This document shows positions 9,140 through 16,649 of a stretch of DNA of 64,000 nt, piece after piece (the stretch's first letter is position 1; each line of letters starts with the position of its first letter). The translations under genes were made by a program, and so were the position numbers. This DNA comes from Nostoc sp. S4. GTDB taxonomy: Bacteria; Cyanobacteriota; Cyanobacteriia; Cyanobacteriales; Nostocaceae. The stretch spans positions 40,234-104,233 of the forward strand of contig JAQYWR010000027.1 in the NCBI GenBank assembly GCA_029379225.1. The letters are read 5' to 3'. The notes under the pieces are model-generated. The model had not been told where the DNA came from and did no database searches. It was given only the letters and a program-made list of their open reading frames with translations.

Positions 9140-10456
9140 TTAAAAAATAAAAATAACTTGCAAGTTCCATTTTTGCTCTTGACGAACAATTTCAATTTGT
9201 TTAATGAATTCTCGAAAGTAAAATCGTCGCTCTGTTTCGGACAAATCTAACCAAAATTGGGGAATCGAAACAGCAACAGCAACAGAACGCAAGTTGACTG
9301 GCGGGAGAATTGCCAATTTGGCTTCGAGTGTAGAGATTTCTGTGCGGAGTTTATAAGCCCTAATGTTTGCTGTTTCAGTATCTAAAATTCCAGTTTCAAT
9401 TAATGCAGGTAACTGAGCAAGTATTTCTTGCTGACGAGCGATCGCTTGGCTTAAACTATTCTTGACTGCATCCAACTGCGGAAAATTCATTCCGGCTACA
9501 GCTAGGGGTAAGTCGCGGCAAACTGTTTCAATTGTTTGTTCTAAAACCTCTTGGTAAGCAATAGCTGGACACTTAGGGCGTTGGGGACAGCTGATACAAC
9601 GTAAATACAGATACTCTTTGTCTTGGTTGCGTTGGGTGACACGGGTAACTGTGAGATGCGATTGACACTCGCCACAAACAACTAACCCAGCTAAAGAACG
9701 TGGCGCACTCGCAGTGCGGGGTGGTAAACGGCTGTTACGGCGTAAAAGTCGGTCAACTTGAGCAGCTTCTTCCTTGGAAATTATCGGAATATGGGTATTG
9801 GAGATAATTTCACCATTTTGGTAAGCTGTATTGCCGCGATAAACTGGATTAGTCAACCAGCGTCGCCCAGTGGTAACAGAGATTTTCTTGCCGTATTTTT
9901 TCGCCAAGTAGCGGACTGAACCCCGCAAGGAACCATAGAGTAAAAAATTATCAAAAAAATCCTTGACCACTGGTGAAGTGCTGCGGTCAATGGTATACTT
10001 GCCCTTACCTCTGCGGTAGCCGTAGGGAACTTTACCGGGTGGGGGTGCAGCGTCAAGACGATTACGGGCATGTCCTTGACGGATGCGACGACTGCGTTGT
10101 TCGCGTTGGATAGCATGTAGTAAATTCAGTAACTCGGCTCGAAGAGAAGAATTTTCTGAGGTGTAAGGTTGCTCAGTAGCGATTACTACCACTCCCATTG
10201 CTTCGAGTTGATGAAGGCGATCGCTTACTTCCTCTACAGTATCTCCCAATTCTTCCAAGCGACGAATTAACAAATAATCTACACCTTCAGTTTGGCAATC
10301 AGCGAGTAATTGTTGTAATTGCCATCGTGTAGCGTGTCCAGAAGACTCTGGGTTGCCCAAATCCTGATAAATTCCATCAACTTCCCATCCCCAACTGCTT
10401 TCATCGGGAGAAGATTCTAGTAGAGGATCGGTGTAAGAGTAGGCAATTATTTTCAT
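9140..10456 (-). CDS. large serine-recombinase homologue lacking catalytic residues
   Basis: This 438-residue protein has the architecture of large serine recombinases: an N-terminal resolvase-like domain (about 1-130), a Recombinase domain (about 150-250, with PYGYRRGKGKYTID and the WLTNPVYRGNTAYQNG block), a zinc ribbon (CGEC near 258 and CISC/CPQRPKCPA near 285-295) and a C-terminal coiled coil. The catalytic domain is atypical. Where resolvases have Y-x-R-x-S, this protein has A5-Y6-S7-Y8-T9. The DRLGR motif is replaced by E68-E69-L70-G71-D72. So the nucleophilic serine and the catalytic arginines appear absent. The DNA-binding parts look intact, which suggests a DNA-binding protein that no longer recombines. 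Confidence 0.85.
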   Translation of the reverse strand: MKIIAYSYTDPLLESSPDESSWGWEVDGIYQDLGNPESSGHATRWQLQQLLADCQTEGVDYLLIRRLEELGDTVEEVSDRLHQLEAMGVVVIATEQPYTSENSSLRAELLNLLHAIQREQRSRRIRQGHARNRLDAAPPPGKVPYGYRRGKGKYTIDRSTSPVVKDFFDNFLLYGSLRGSVRYLAKKYGKKISVTTGRRWLTNPVYRGNTAYQNGEIISNTHIPIISKEEAAQVDRLLRRNSRLPPRTASAPRSLAGLVVCGECQSHLTVTRVTQRNQDKEYLYLRCISCPQRPKCPAIAYQEVLEQTIETVCRDLPLAVAGMNFPQLDAVKNSLSQAIARQQEILAQLPALIETGILDTETANIRAYKLRTEISTLEAKLAILPPVNLRSVAVAVSIPQFWLDLSETERRFYFREFIKQIEIVRQEQKWNLQVIFIF

Positions 10457-10493
10457 TGGTCATTGGTCATTGGTCATTGGTCATTTGTCATTT
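10454..10493. repeat. CATTGGT heptamer array
   Basis: Four to five copies of CATTGGT/CATTTGT lie immediately upstream of, and touching, the recombinase-like start codon. They are the same short-repeat class as at 2481 and 4037, here so close to the start that they probably include its ribosome-binding region. Confidence 0.75.
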
Positions 10494-10552
10494 GTTAATG
10501 GGAGACAAGGGGCACAGAGGTAAAAAAGAATGGAGTTTTTATACTTGTTGGC

Positions 10553-10746
10553 GAGTATCAAAGACTCATTAACGGAGTTCTGAGGTGGATTAACGAGTAT
10601 CAAAGACTCGTTAACGGAGTTCTGAAGTGGATTAATGAGTATCAAAGACTCGTTAACGGAGTTCTGAGGTGGATTAATGAGTATCAAAGACTCGTTAACG
10701 GAGTTCTGAGGTGGATTAACGAGTATCAAAGACTCGTTAACGAGTC
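10553..10746. repeat. 42-bp tandem repeat ending in a perfect palindrome
   Basis: Units beginning GAGTATCAAAGACTC start at 10553, 10595, 10637, 10679 and 10721, an exact 42-bp period with only a few substitutions. The last partial unit ends in the perfect 16-bp palindrome GACTCGTTAACGAGTC (10731-10746). In the complete units GACTCGTTAACGGAGTTC gives an imperfect version of the same dyad. As 42 is a multiple of three, a minus-strand frame stays open across the array, but the peptide is a 14-residue repeat with no other support. Confidence 0.92.
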
Positions 10747-10808
10747 TTATTTATACCAATTTGCTATATTATAACTACTTCCCCTACTCTCATCTGCTCG
10801 ACTCTGGC

Positions 10809-11168
10809 TCACTGCTGACTCAGTTCGACGATATTGCCATCTGGATCTTGAGTAAACAGAGCAGGGCGACCTGAGGCGCTTGGTTGAATGGGATAATTAT
10901 AATTAAGCAACTCTTGTTTAGCTGCGTCCAAGTCAGCAACAGAGAAAGCGAAGTGAGGGTTACGTCCCCATTTTTCGTTTAGGTTTTCGGTGGGGACTGT
11001 AGGCGCAACTATTAGGTGAATTTGATAGTTGCCGACTTGATACCATGCACCAGCGTATTTCAGCGAACGATCTATTTTGGCTAATCCTAAGACTTTGCCA
11101 TAAAAGCGTTCAGAACGTTCTAAGTCAGTTACGAGAATTGCTGTATGGAGACTTTGGGTAATCTGCAT
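10809..11168 (-). CDS. VOC superfamily (glyoxalase/dioxygenase-like) protein
   Basis: This 119-residue protein has one complete VOC module made of two beta-alpha-beta-beta-beta units. The first runs from SLHTAILVTDLERSERFYGKVLGL to YQIHLIV, the second from PHFAFSVADLDAAKQEL to LFTQDPDGNIVELSQQ. Candidate metal ligands are H9 (HTAILVTD), H (NPHFAF) and the C-terminal E of NIVEL. Members act as glyoxalases, extradiol dioxygenases, epimerases or resistance proteins; nothing here identifies the substrate. The length is normal for single-module VOC proteins. It stands alone between a repeat array and a divergent small gene. Confidence 0.85.
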   Translation of the reverse strand: MQITQSLHTAILVTDLERSERFYGKVLGLAKIDRSLKYAGAWYQVGNYQIHLIVAPTVPTENLNEKWGRNPHFAFSVADLDAAKQELLNYNYPIQPSASGRPALFTQDPDGNIVELSQQ

Positions 11169-11277
11169 TTCAGTAGGTGCGATCGCATTTATTTAAATTT
11201 TGACGTAGTTTGCGACTTGGGGGGAGTGGGGCAGAGGGGCAGGGGAGAATAATAACTAAAGACTAAGGATGAATGGA

Positions 11278-11736
11278 ATGAGAACTGCTCAATTAAGTCT
11301 TACAGAAATGAATGCTGCACGGGAGATTTTACAAGATTACGACCCTGCACAAGAGGCTTTGAATCATTTGGAAAAACACAATGGCAAAGTTGAAACTGCT
11401 TTCGAGGATTTATGGATAGAAAAAAATGGGAAACCGCTTATGCAGCAAGGTAAATCACTTTGGCAAGTAACATTAAAGGTATTGCGTGAGGAACTCTGTG
11501 GCGATGAGGGTTTTCGCGGTCAACTCAAAGATTACACAAAGAATCCAGGGAGTTCGCCTTTGCTGACAGGCTTGATTATCTCTCTTGTTGGTGTAGCGAC
11601 AGCACACGGTTTGGTAATCGATCCAGCGATCGCAACTGTTATTGTTTTATATATCCTCAAAATTGGCTTGAATATTTTTTGCGAATACACTGAACCACCC
11701 ATTGGCAATATTGGAACTCTACCATCAGCAAACTGA
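11278..11736 (+). CDS. unknown protein with UBA-like N-terminus and membrane hairpin
   Basis: About 152 residues if translated from the ATG at 11278. AAGG at about 11264-11267 gives a better spacing to it than to the ATG at 11269. The N-terminal part (AREILQDYDPAQEALNHLEKHNGKVETAFEDLW) is helical and resembles small UBA-like or effector-associated helical domains. The C-terminal half has two hydrophobic helices, around SPLLTGLIISLVGVATAHGL and IDPAIATVIVLYILKIGLNIF. I do not recognise the family. The form is that of a small membrane-anchored adaptor, which is inference only. Confidence 0.55.
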   Translation: MRTAQLSLTEMNAAREILQDYDPAQEALNHLEKHNGKVETAFEDLWIEKNGKPLMQQGKSLWQVTLKVLREELCGDEGFRGQLKDYTKNPGSSPLLTGLIISLVGVATAHGLVIDPAIATVIVLYILKIGLNIFCEYTEPPIGNIGTLPSAN

Positions 11737-11751
11737 GATGCTACCTTGCAA

Positions 11752-11886
11752 CTATGCAGGGTAGCCACCAGCTTGAAAAATCTGGTCGGCGGTTAAATCT
11801 AACTCTGGGAAAGTAGGTGAGACGATGCGCTCATTGTCTCTAAATATAAATAAAGGCGTTGCTGAATGTAAATATGAATTTGTATC
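11752..11886 (-). pseudogene. C-terminal remnant of an unidentified gene
   Basis: A minus-strand frame ending at the TAG at 11752-11754 reads ...TPLFIFRDNERIVSPTFPEL and then DLTADQIFQAGGYPA. It is protein-like, with a shape (short beta strand, FPEL, then LTADQIF) like the C-termini of Uma2-type nuclease proteins, but I am not certain. Upstream it dissolves into an AGAGGCGC repeat near 11888-11902, so only about 45 codons survive. There is no start codon. Confidence 0.4.
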
Positions 11887-11982
11887 ACGCAGAGGCGCAG
11901 AGGCGCAGAGAGTAAGAGTTGAGAGGAGTTGATTTTTAGCTTATAATTTAGTAATATAGCTAGTTTTGTACAAAATCTCTAA

Positions 11983-12225
11983 ATGCTGACAAAGTATATT
12001 CAAGCAGCTTTGCACAGAGCAAACTATGAAATTTTAGAAGATGGTACTTTTTATGCAGAAGTACCTGAATTGCAGGGGTTATATGCGAATGCGTCTACAC
12101 TGGAAGCTTGTAGAGAAGAGTTAAAACAATCTTTAGAAGAGTGGATTGTTTTAGGACTACAGTTAGGGCATAATTTACCTGAATTAGACGGAATCTCTCT
12201 TGCTTTGAAAAAGGATGCGGCTTGA
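11983..12225 (+). CDS. hicB: HicB-family antitoxin
   Basis: This 80-residue protein has the HicB fold. LEDGTFYAEVPELQGLYANASTLEACREELKQSLEEWI is the typical partially degraded RNase-H-like HicB core, and LGLQLGHNLPEL follows, as in cyanobacterial members. HicB neutralises the HicA mRNA interferase and autorepresses the operon. The C-terminal DNA-binding part is minimal here, as in many HicB of this length. Its TGA stop overlaps the start of hicA (TGATG at 12223-12227), the usual coupled arrangement, although hicB precedes hicA. Confidence 0.85.
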   Translation: MLTKYIQAALHRANYEILEDGTFYAEVPELQGLYANASTLEACREELKQSLEEWIVLGLQLGHNLPELDGISLALKKDAA

Positions 12226-12407
12226 TGCCAAACTTTGGGCCGATTAATCGCAGGGAATTAATTTATTATCTGAAAAAACTTGCTTTTGAAGGGCCTTACT
12301 CAGGTACAAAACATCAATTTATGGTTAAAGATGAACTGAGATTAATCATTCCTAACCCCCATGAAGAAGATATTAGCAAAAGTTTACTGGCAAAAATTTT
12401 AAAATAG
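12225..12407 (+). CDS. hicA: HicA-type mRNA interferase, C-terminally truncated by a TAG
   Basis: Starting at the ATG that overlaps the hicB stop, this 60-residue protein has the HicA double-stranded RNA-binding-like fold: INRRELIYYLKKLAFEG, the catalytic-histidine loop GTKHQFM and LRLIIPNPHEEDISKSLLAKILK. HicA proteins normally continue with a short helix after the ILK position. Here a TAG (12405-12407) interrupts the frame. Directly after it, in the same frame, come codons for AQVSKDEWEAL and then a TAA (12441-12443), which is exactly the expected HicA C-terminal helix. The gene therefore looks like a recent nonsense allele. Residual toxicity is possible, since the catalytic histidine remains. 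Confidence 0.75.
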   Translation: MPNFGPINRRELIYYLKKLAFEGPYSGTKHQFMVKDELRLIIPNPHEEDISKSLLAKILK

Positions 12408-12462
12408 GCTCAAGTTAGTAAAGATGAATGGGAAGCGCTTTAAAGGAGCGATCGCCTTGCCA

Positions 12463-12687
12463 TCACTCAGGTAATTTCTCTAACGCTTCCCGTACGATCG
12501 CCCCCCAATATTCCTCTTTATACTCTACATATATCTCCAATGCTGTCTGCAAATTAACCCTCGCCTCTGCGTAATTTTCTTCTGCTTGTGCAAGGCTTCC
12601 TAAACAGTGGTAAGTGAGTGCTTGGGAATAGCGATCGCCAAATTCGATATCGATAGCCAAAGCTTGTTGGTAATTGCGCCTTGCCAC
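12463..12687 (-). pseudogene. C-terminal fragment of a TPR protein
   Basis: The frame codes for about 74 residues of two tetratricopeptide-like repeats (NYQQALAIDIEFGDRYSQALTYHCLGSLAQAEENYAEAR then NLQTALEIYVEYKEEYW). The only start is a GTG directly preceded by an in-frame TAG. Proteins with this repeat type in cyanobacteria are normally hundreds of residues long, often STAND NTPases. It is most simply the 3' remnant of a larger gene. Confidence 0.6.
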
Positions 12688-12781
12688 CTATTGCACAAAT
12701 CATTGCAAAAACGTTCTTTTGTCCAATAATGATAAGCCAATAGTCGTTCGGCTATCACCGTTGATTCATGAGCATATTTAG

Positions 12782-12915
12782 ATGAACAGACATGGACAGA
12801 GAAGTTTGAATCAACAACCGATCAACAATGGGATCGATTAGCTAACATGGTTCGCCAAGAAATCGCAAACGGTGAGACGGTTCCATTAGACGAAGTTTTT
12901 CCAGTCAAGCAATGA
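12782..12915 (+). pseudogene. antitoxin-like gene remnant with a frameshift at the start
   Basis: From 12784 the frame reads EQTWTEKFESTTDQQWDRL and continues ANMVRQEIANGETVPLDEVF to a TGA at 12913-12915. This resembles small cyanobacterial type II antitoxins, a short helix plus a QEIANGETVPLDEVF-type tail. An ATG at 12782-12784 is one base out of frame: one extra G after ATG would give ATG GAA CAG. No other start precedes it, because a TGA lies in frame at 12769-12771. I infer a 1-nt deletion that silenced the gene. No toxin partner is next to it. Confidence 0.4.
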
Positions 12916-12977
12916 AATCGAGCTTAACCAACTTCGTGTAACGAGAGCAAGCGTATCTTTACTTCTGTGCGTCTGCT

Positions 12978-13241
12978 GTGTCTCCTCGGAGTGTAAACTA
13001 CCTCTTGGTAATCTCCGTTATAAACAGCTTGAACTTTTATGTAGAAAAAAGGGTGCGGGTACGATTTTCGCGTCGAGGATTTTTGAAAAAAGCAGCTTTT
13101 GGTGCTGCTGTTAGCAGTGAGAATTTGTTAAGAGGAGAGAAAGTTGAGGCGAATAGTGATGGATTATACTCAAGACAAATATTTAATTACCAAAGTTTGA
13201 TTTTACACAACAATCAGGTGCGCTACAACCAGATACGATAG
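12978..13241 (+). pseudogene. remnant with a Tat-signal-like motif
   Basis: An 87-codon frame contains SRRGFLKKAAFGAAVSS, which matches the twin-arginine pattern (S-R-R-x-F-L-K followed by a hydrophobic alanine-rich stretch). The motif is not at the N-terminus, and the residues after it have no recognisable mature domain and soon run into a stop. It may be the 5' end of a lost exported protein gene embedded in scrambled sequence. Confidence 0.25.
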
Positions 13242-13482
13242 TTGCTATCCTTTAGTCACAAGTACCGTAGAGAAAGTAAAAGAAAGTTAATTGAGTGAGC
13301 TTAACCTATTCATCAATAGTGCTAAATTACTAATTATTAGTCCTAACTTCTGATTTCTGAGTTATCGGCTGAGTGATGCTGTTAGATAAGAAGAATTTGA
13401 AATTTTTTCTGATTATCCTTCTGAAACCTCCTTTTTTAATCTTGCATTAAAAGATAAATCTCAAGTCTGCTCCCACACCACA

Positions 13483-15189
13483 ATGAAAGACCAAGTATTA
13501 GACCGGATTTTTAACAAACCTTCTTTTCCACATAAATTTGAACGCTTGGAACTCGATAATAATTTTTGCATTATAGACACATCTGAGCAAGTTCAACGGT
13601 TTGCACATCGCCCTGAGGAGATGATACAAGGTAAAGATATCCGGCTAAGCTTTCCTGAGTTTATCGGACTTGAGGATATTTTGACAGCTATCTTGTACGG
13701 AAAACAAGAACTGTTTGAATTAGAAGGAATTAAACGAGGTTTGGAGTATAAATCTTATATATATATAGATATATATATAATCGGCGAACAGCATGAAAGA
13801 TTTGAAAATAAATTAATTATATTGATTGAGGACGTTACCGACAGAATTGTTTTAAAACAAAAGCTGGCACAGCAAGCTAATGAAGCAAATTTACTATCTA
13901 ATGCTTTAGTATCATGTAACTTTTACATGGAGCAAGTAATTACCTCAATGGCAGATGCTTTTTTAGTAACTAGTAAATCAGGCAAAATTATCAAAGTAAA
14001 TCATGCTGCTCAACAATTATTTGGGTTTACTGAAGAAGAATTCATTAATCAACCTATATCATTGATAATTGACGATAAAGTAGTTATAAAAGCAATTTCT
14101 CAACATTTTGCAGCTGAGCAAAGTTTTCAGAATTTAGAGGTAATTTGTAGAACCAAAACTAGAGAAAAACGCTTAATTGCTTTTTCTTGTTCGGTGATTC
14201 CCAAAAAAACACAAGGGCTAGAAGATATTGTTTATATCGGTCGAGATATGACTGCTCGATTGCGCCGGGAACAACGTACAAGTACCCAGTATACTATCAC
14301 CCGCATTTTATCAGAATCCCAGAGTATAAAGCAGGTAATTCTGCAAATTTTACAGTCGATTTGTCAAAACTTGGGATGGGATTTAGGAGAACTTTGGACA
14401 GCAAATCAATATATCGGTAATTCGATAAAAAGACATAGCGTCAATACAGTATTAAGGTGTGTAGAAATTTGGTCAAGTCGAGTAGTTTCTGTCAGAGAGT
14501 TTAAAGCAGTTACCTGGCAAACTACCTATACGCTTGGTATTGGGTTACCTGGTGAAATTTGGATCGGACGATCGCCCCTGTGGATTCAAGATATCACACA
14601 ACAAGGAGACACTCGGCGATCGCAATCTGCTGCTGAAGTTGGATTGCACGCAGCTTTTGGCTTTCCCATCTTAGATGATAATGAAATCTTAGGGGTAATG
14701 GTTTTCTTTAGCCGAGAGATCCAACCAAAAGATACAGAACTGTTAGAAATGGTGGGTTCTATTGGTAGCCAAATCGCTCAGTTTATCAAACGCAAACAAG
14801 CAGAAGCCGCTCTTGTAGAAAGCGAACAACGATATCGAGATTTATTTGAAAATGCTAACGATTTGATTCAAGCTGTTAATGCTTATGGTCGTTTTTTATA
14901 TGTCAATCGTGCATGGCGAGAAACTTTGGGATATAGCGAAGCTGAAATTGTGAATTTGAATGTCTTTGATATTATACATCCAGAGTTTAAACAATACTGT
15001 TTGCAAAAGTTTTATAGCGTGATTTCTGGAGAAAAACTCGAACAAATAAAAGCTGGATTGATTGCTAAAAACGGTGAAACAATTTTTATAGAAGGTAACA
15101 TTAATGCTAAATTTCTAGAAGGTCATCCAGTTGCTACTTATGGCATTTTTCGCAATGTTACCCAGCGATTAGCAGCAGAAAAAGCATGA
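13483..15189 (+). CDS. PAS-PAS-GAF-PAS sensor protein without output domain
   Basis: This 568-residue cytoplasmic protein has no membrane segment. A PAS-like domain comes first (about 15-125, ending IILIEDVTDRIVLKQKL), then a coiled linker and a second PAS (about 148-260, MADAFLVTSKSGKIIKVNHAAQQLFG to GRDMTARLRREQR). A GAF domain follows (about 275-440, SICQNLGWDLGELW to LEMVGSIGSQIAQFIKRKQ), then a third PAS (about 450-565, RYRDLFENANDLIQAVNAYGRFLYVN to YGIFRNVTQRLAAEKA). In relatives the next element would be a histidine kinase or GGDEF domain. Here a TGA follows directly and the sequence after it is not coding. It may act as a stand-alone sensor or be a truncated kinase. Confidence 0.82.
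   Translation: MKDQVLDRIFNKPSFPHKFERLELDNNFCIIDTSEQVQRFAHRPEEMIQGKDIRLSFPEFIGLEDILTAILYGKQELFELEGIKRGLEYKSYIYIDIYIIGEQHERFENKLIILIEDVTDRIVLKQKLAQQANEANLLSNALVSCNFYMEQVITSMADAFLVTSKSGKIIKVNHAAQQLFGFTEEEFINQPISLIIDDKVVIKAISQHFAAEQSFQNLEVICRTKTREKRLIAFSCSVIPKKTQGLEDIVYIGRDMTARLRREQRTSTQYTITRILSESQSIKQVILQILQSICQNLGWDLGELWTANQYIGNSIKRHSVNTVLRCVEIWSSRVVSVREFKAVTWQTTYTLGIGLPGEIWIGRSPLWIQDITQQGDTRRSQSAAEVGLHAAFGFPILDDNEILGVMVFFSREIQPKDTELLEMVGSIGSQIAQFIKRKQAEAALVESEQRYRDLFENANDLIQAVNAYGRFLYVNRAWRETLGYSEAEIVNLNVFDIIHPEFKQYCLQKFYSVISGEKLEQIKAGLIAKNGETIFIEGNINAKFLEGHPVATYGIFRNVTQRLAAEKA
13756..13779. repeat. TA dinucleotide tract inside the sensor gene
   Basis: TATATATATATA-G-ATATATATATA forms a near-perfect alternating and self-complementary tract inside the first PAS domain. 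It codes for alternating Y, I and D residues. Such tracts are prone to slippage, and a change of two bases here would shift the frame of the whole sensor. Confidence 0.85.
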
Positions 15190-15299
15190 CGACTTATTGG
15201 TTGATTGGACATGGGGGATTAGGCGTGGTGAGTGCTGAGTGTTGAATTCTTATTCGCCCTAGCTGTCCCCCTGCCCCTCTGCCCCCACGCCCCCACTCC

Positions 15300-16472
15300 C
15301 TACGTATTCGGAATTAACCTACCGCAAGGATAAGTCGCTGTTTGCTGTGAAGCACTTTCAGCCACGGCTGCTGGAATTCGATCTGATGGTTGGGTTTTGG
15401 CTGCTAGATAATCTGTTTGCAGTTTTTCTAAAATGGTTTCTCGTCTGTCGTACAGACGTTTTAGGGGACGAGGCTGGCACTTGTTGAGGATGTATGCTGT
15501 TACCAGTGGTAAGGCGATCGTGCTGTCGGTATAACAAACAATTGTGTTAGGTAACTCCTCTGGGTCAATCTTACCCCAGCTGACGGCTTCCGATGGGGTT
15601 GCCCCAGACAAACCACCCGTATCTGGACGTGCATCTGTAAATTGCACAAAGTAATCATGTCCGTGTTCTTCTAGTCCTAACACCTCGTGAATTTGCGGTT
15701 GTGTTTGGAGCAAAAAGTTTTTGGGACTCCCACCACCGAGAATTACAGCCGCACTTTTACCTTCAGATTCACGGGCATTATAAGCGATCGCTGCTGTCTC
15801 ATTCACGTCAATAGCAGGATCTAATATTAATTGCGAACCTTCTAGCGCCAAAGCTGCTACGTTCATCCCAATTGAGCTATCTCCTGGAGATGAGGTATAA
15901 ATCGGTACGCCATATTCATAAGCTGTGGCCAACAAGCAAGAATGTTCCACACCCAATTGCTTTTCTACTTCCCGGACATACTTACCTAATAAATGGTGAA
16001 ACTCAGCGGTTCCCATGCGTTTTTGGAAAGGTTCTGCTTGCAAAATTTTGCGAATAAAAGCATCAGTTTCCAATAGCACATCGTAGCCAAAAATAATGTC
16101 ATAAATCCGGATAGTGCTTTCTTGACGCAGTTTCACATCATCCAAAAATGGATTACCAGCAAACAGTTCAAAACCCAAACCGAAATGCATATCGTGGTAA
16201 AGATTTGCACCAGTGCTAATCATCCAGTCAATAAAGCCGTTGCGAATTAAGGGTGCAAGCGCTGAAACCCCAAATCCTGCTGGCGTCATCGCACCGGAAA
16301 GACTAACTCCCACTGTGACACCTTCGGTTAGTACATCACGACTGAGTAGTTGGCAGATTTCCCGCAAACGTGCTGAATTGTAAGCAGTAAAGTATTTATC
16401 AATCAAATCCACCACATTGATATCATTTGATATGGGTGTAGGTGCGATTTTTTGACCCAGTTGTTTAGACAT
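15300..16472 (-). CDS. deoxyhypusine-synthase-like enzyme (homospermidine biosynthesis)
   Basis: About 390 residues if started at the ATG at 16472 (MSKQLGQK); a 17-codon upstream extension is open but unlikely. The protein has the deoxyhypusine synthase fold with NAD-binding segments ([37 protein letters not shown]). The block [16 protein letters not shown] places the active-site lysine at K301, equivalent to Lys329 of the human enzyme. Bacteria lack eIF5A hypusination. Bacterial homologues are thought to make homospermidine from putrescine and spermidine or from two putrescines, which agrees with homospermidine being a common polyamine in filamentous cyanobacteria. The substrate is inferred from the family. 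Confidence 0.85.
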   Translation of the reverse strand: MSKQLGQKIAPTPISNDINVVDLIDKYFTAYNSARLREICQLLSRDVLTEGVTVGVSLSGAMTPAGFGVSALAPLIRNGFIDWMISTGANLYHDMHFGLGFELFAGNPFLDDVKLRQESTIRIYDIIFGYDVLLETDAFIRKILQAEPFQKRMGTAEFHHLLGKYVREVEKQLGVEHSCLLATAYEYGVPIYTSSPGDSSIGMNVAALALEGSQLILDPAIDVNETAAIAYNARESEGKSAAVILGGGSPKNFLLQTQPQIHEVLGLEEHGHDYFVQFTDARPDTGGLSGATPSEAVSWGKIDPEELPNTIVCYTDSTIALPLVTAYILNKCQPRPLKRLYDRRETILEKLQTDYLAAKTQPSDRIPAAVAESASQQTATYPCGRLIPNT

Positions 16473-16649
16473 TTTGGCACTCTTGAACACTAAACACGCC
16501 GAATTAATGTTATACCATGCCAAGTTGGAGATTCCGGCAGAGGTGTTGATTCAACCATACTCTTTAATCAAAGATTTAGCTCAGTCGGCGCACTTTCTTT
16601 TTATTTAAAGGTTTCCAGACAAGTCAAATTCTAATCCTCTAACTGATTA

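Noticed and set aside
10481..10729. Minus-strand frame of 82 codons across the 42-bp repeats
   Set aside because: It consists of a 14-residue repeat plus an unrelated tail. I treat it as an effect of the tandem array and not as a gene.
12463..12687. A functional small TPR protein
   Set aside because: The only start is a GTG directly after an in-frame stop, and the repeats begin mid-motif. A fragment is more likely.
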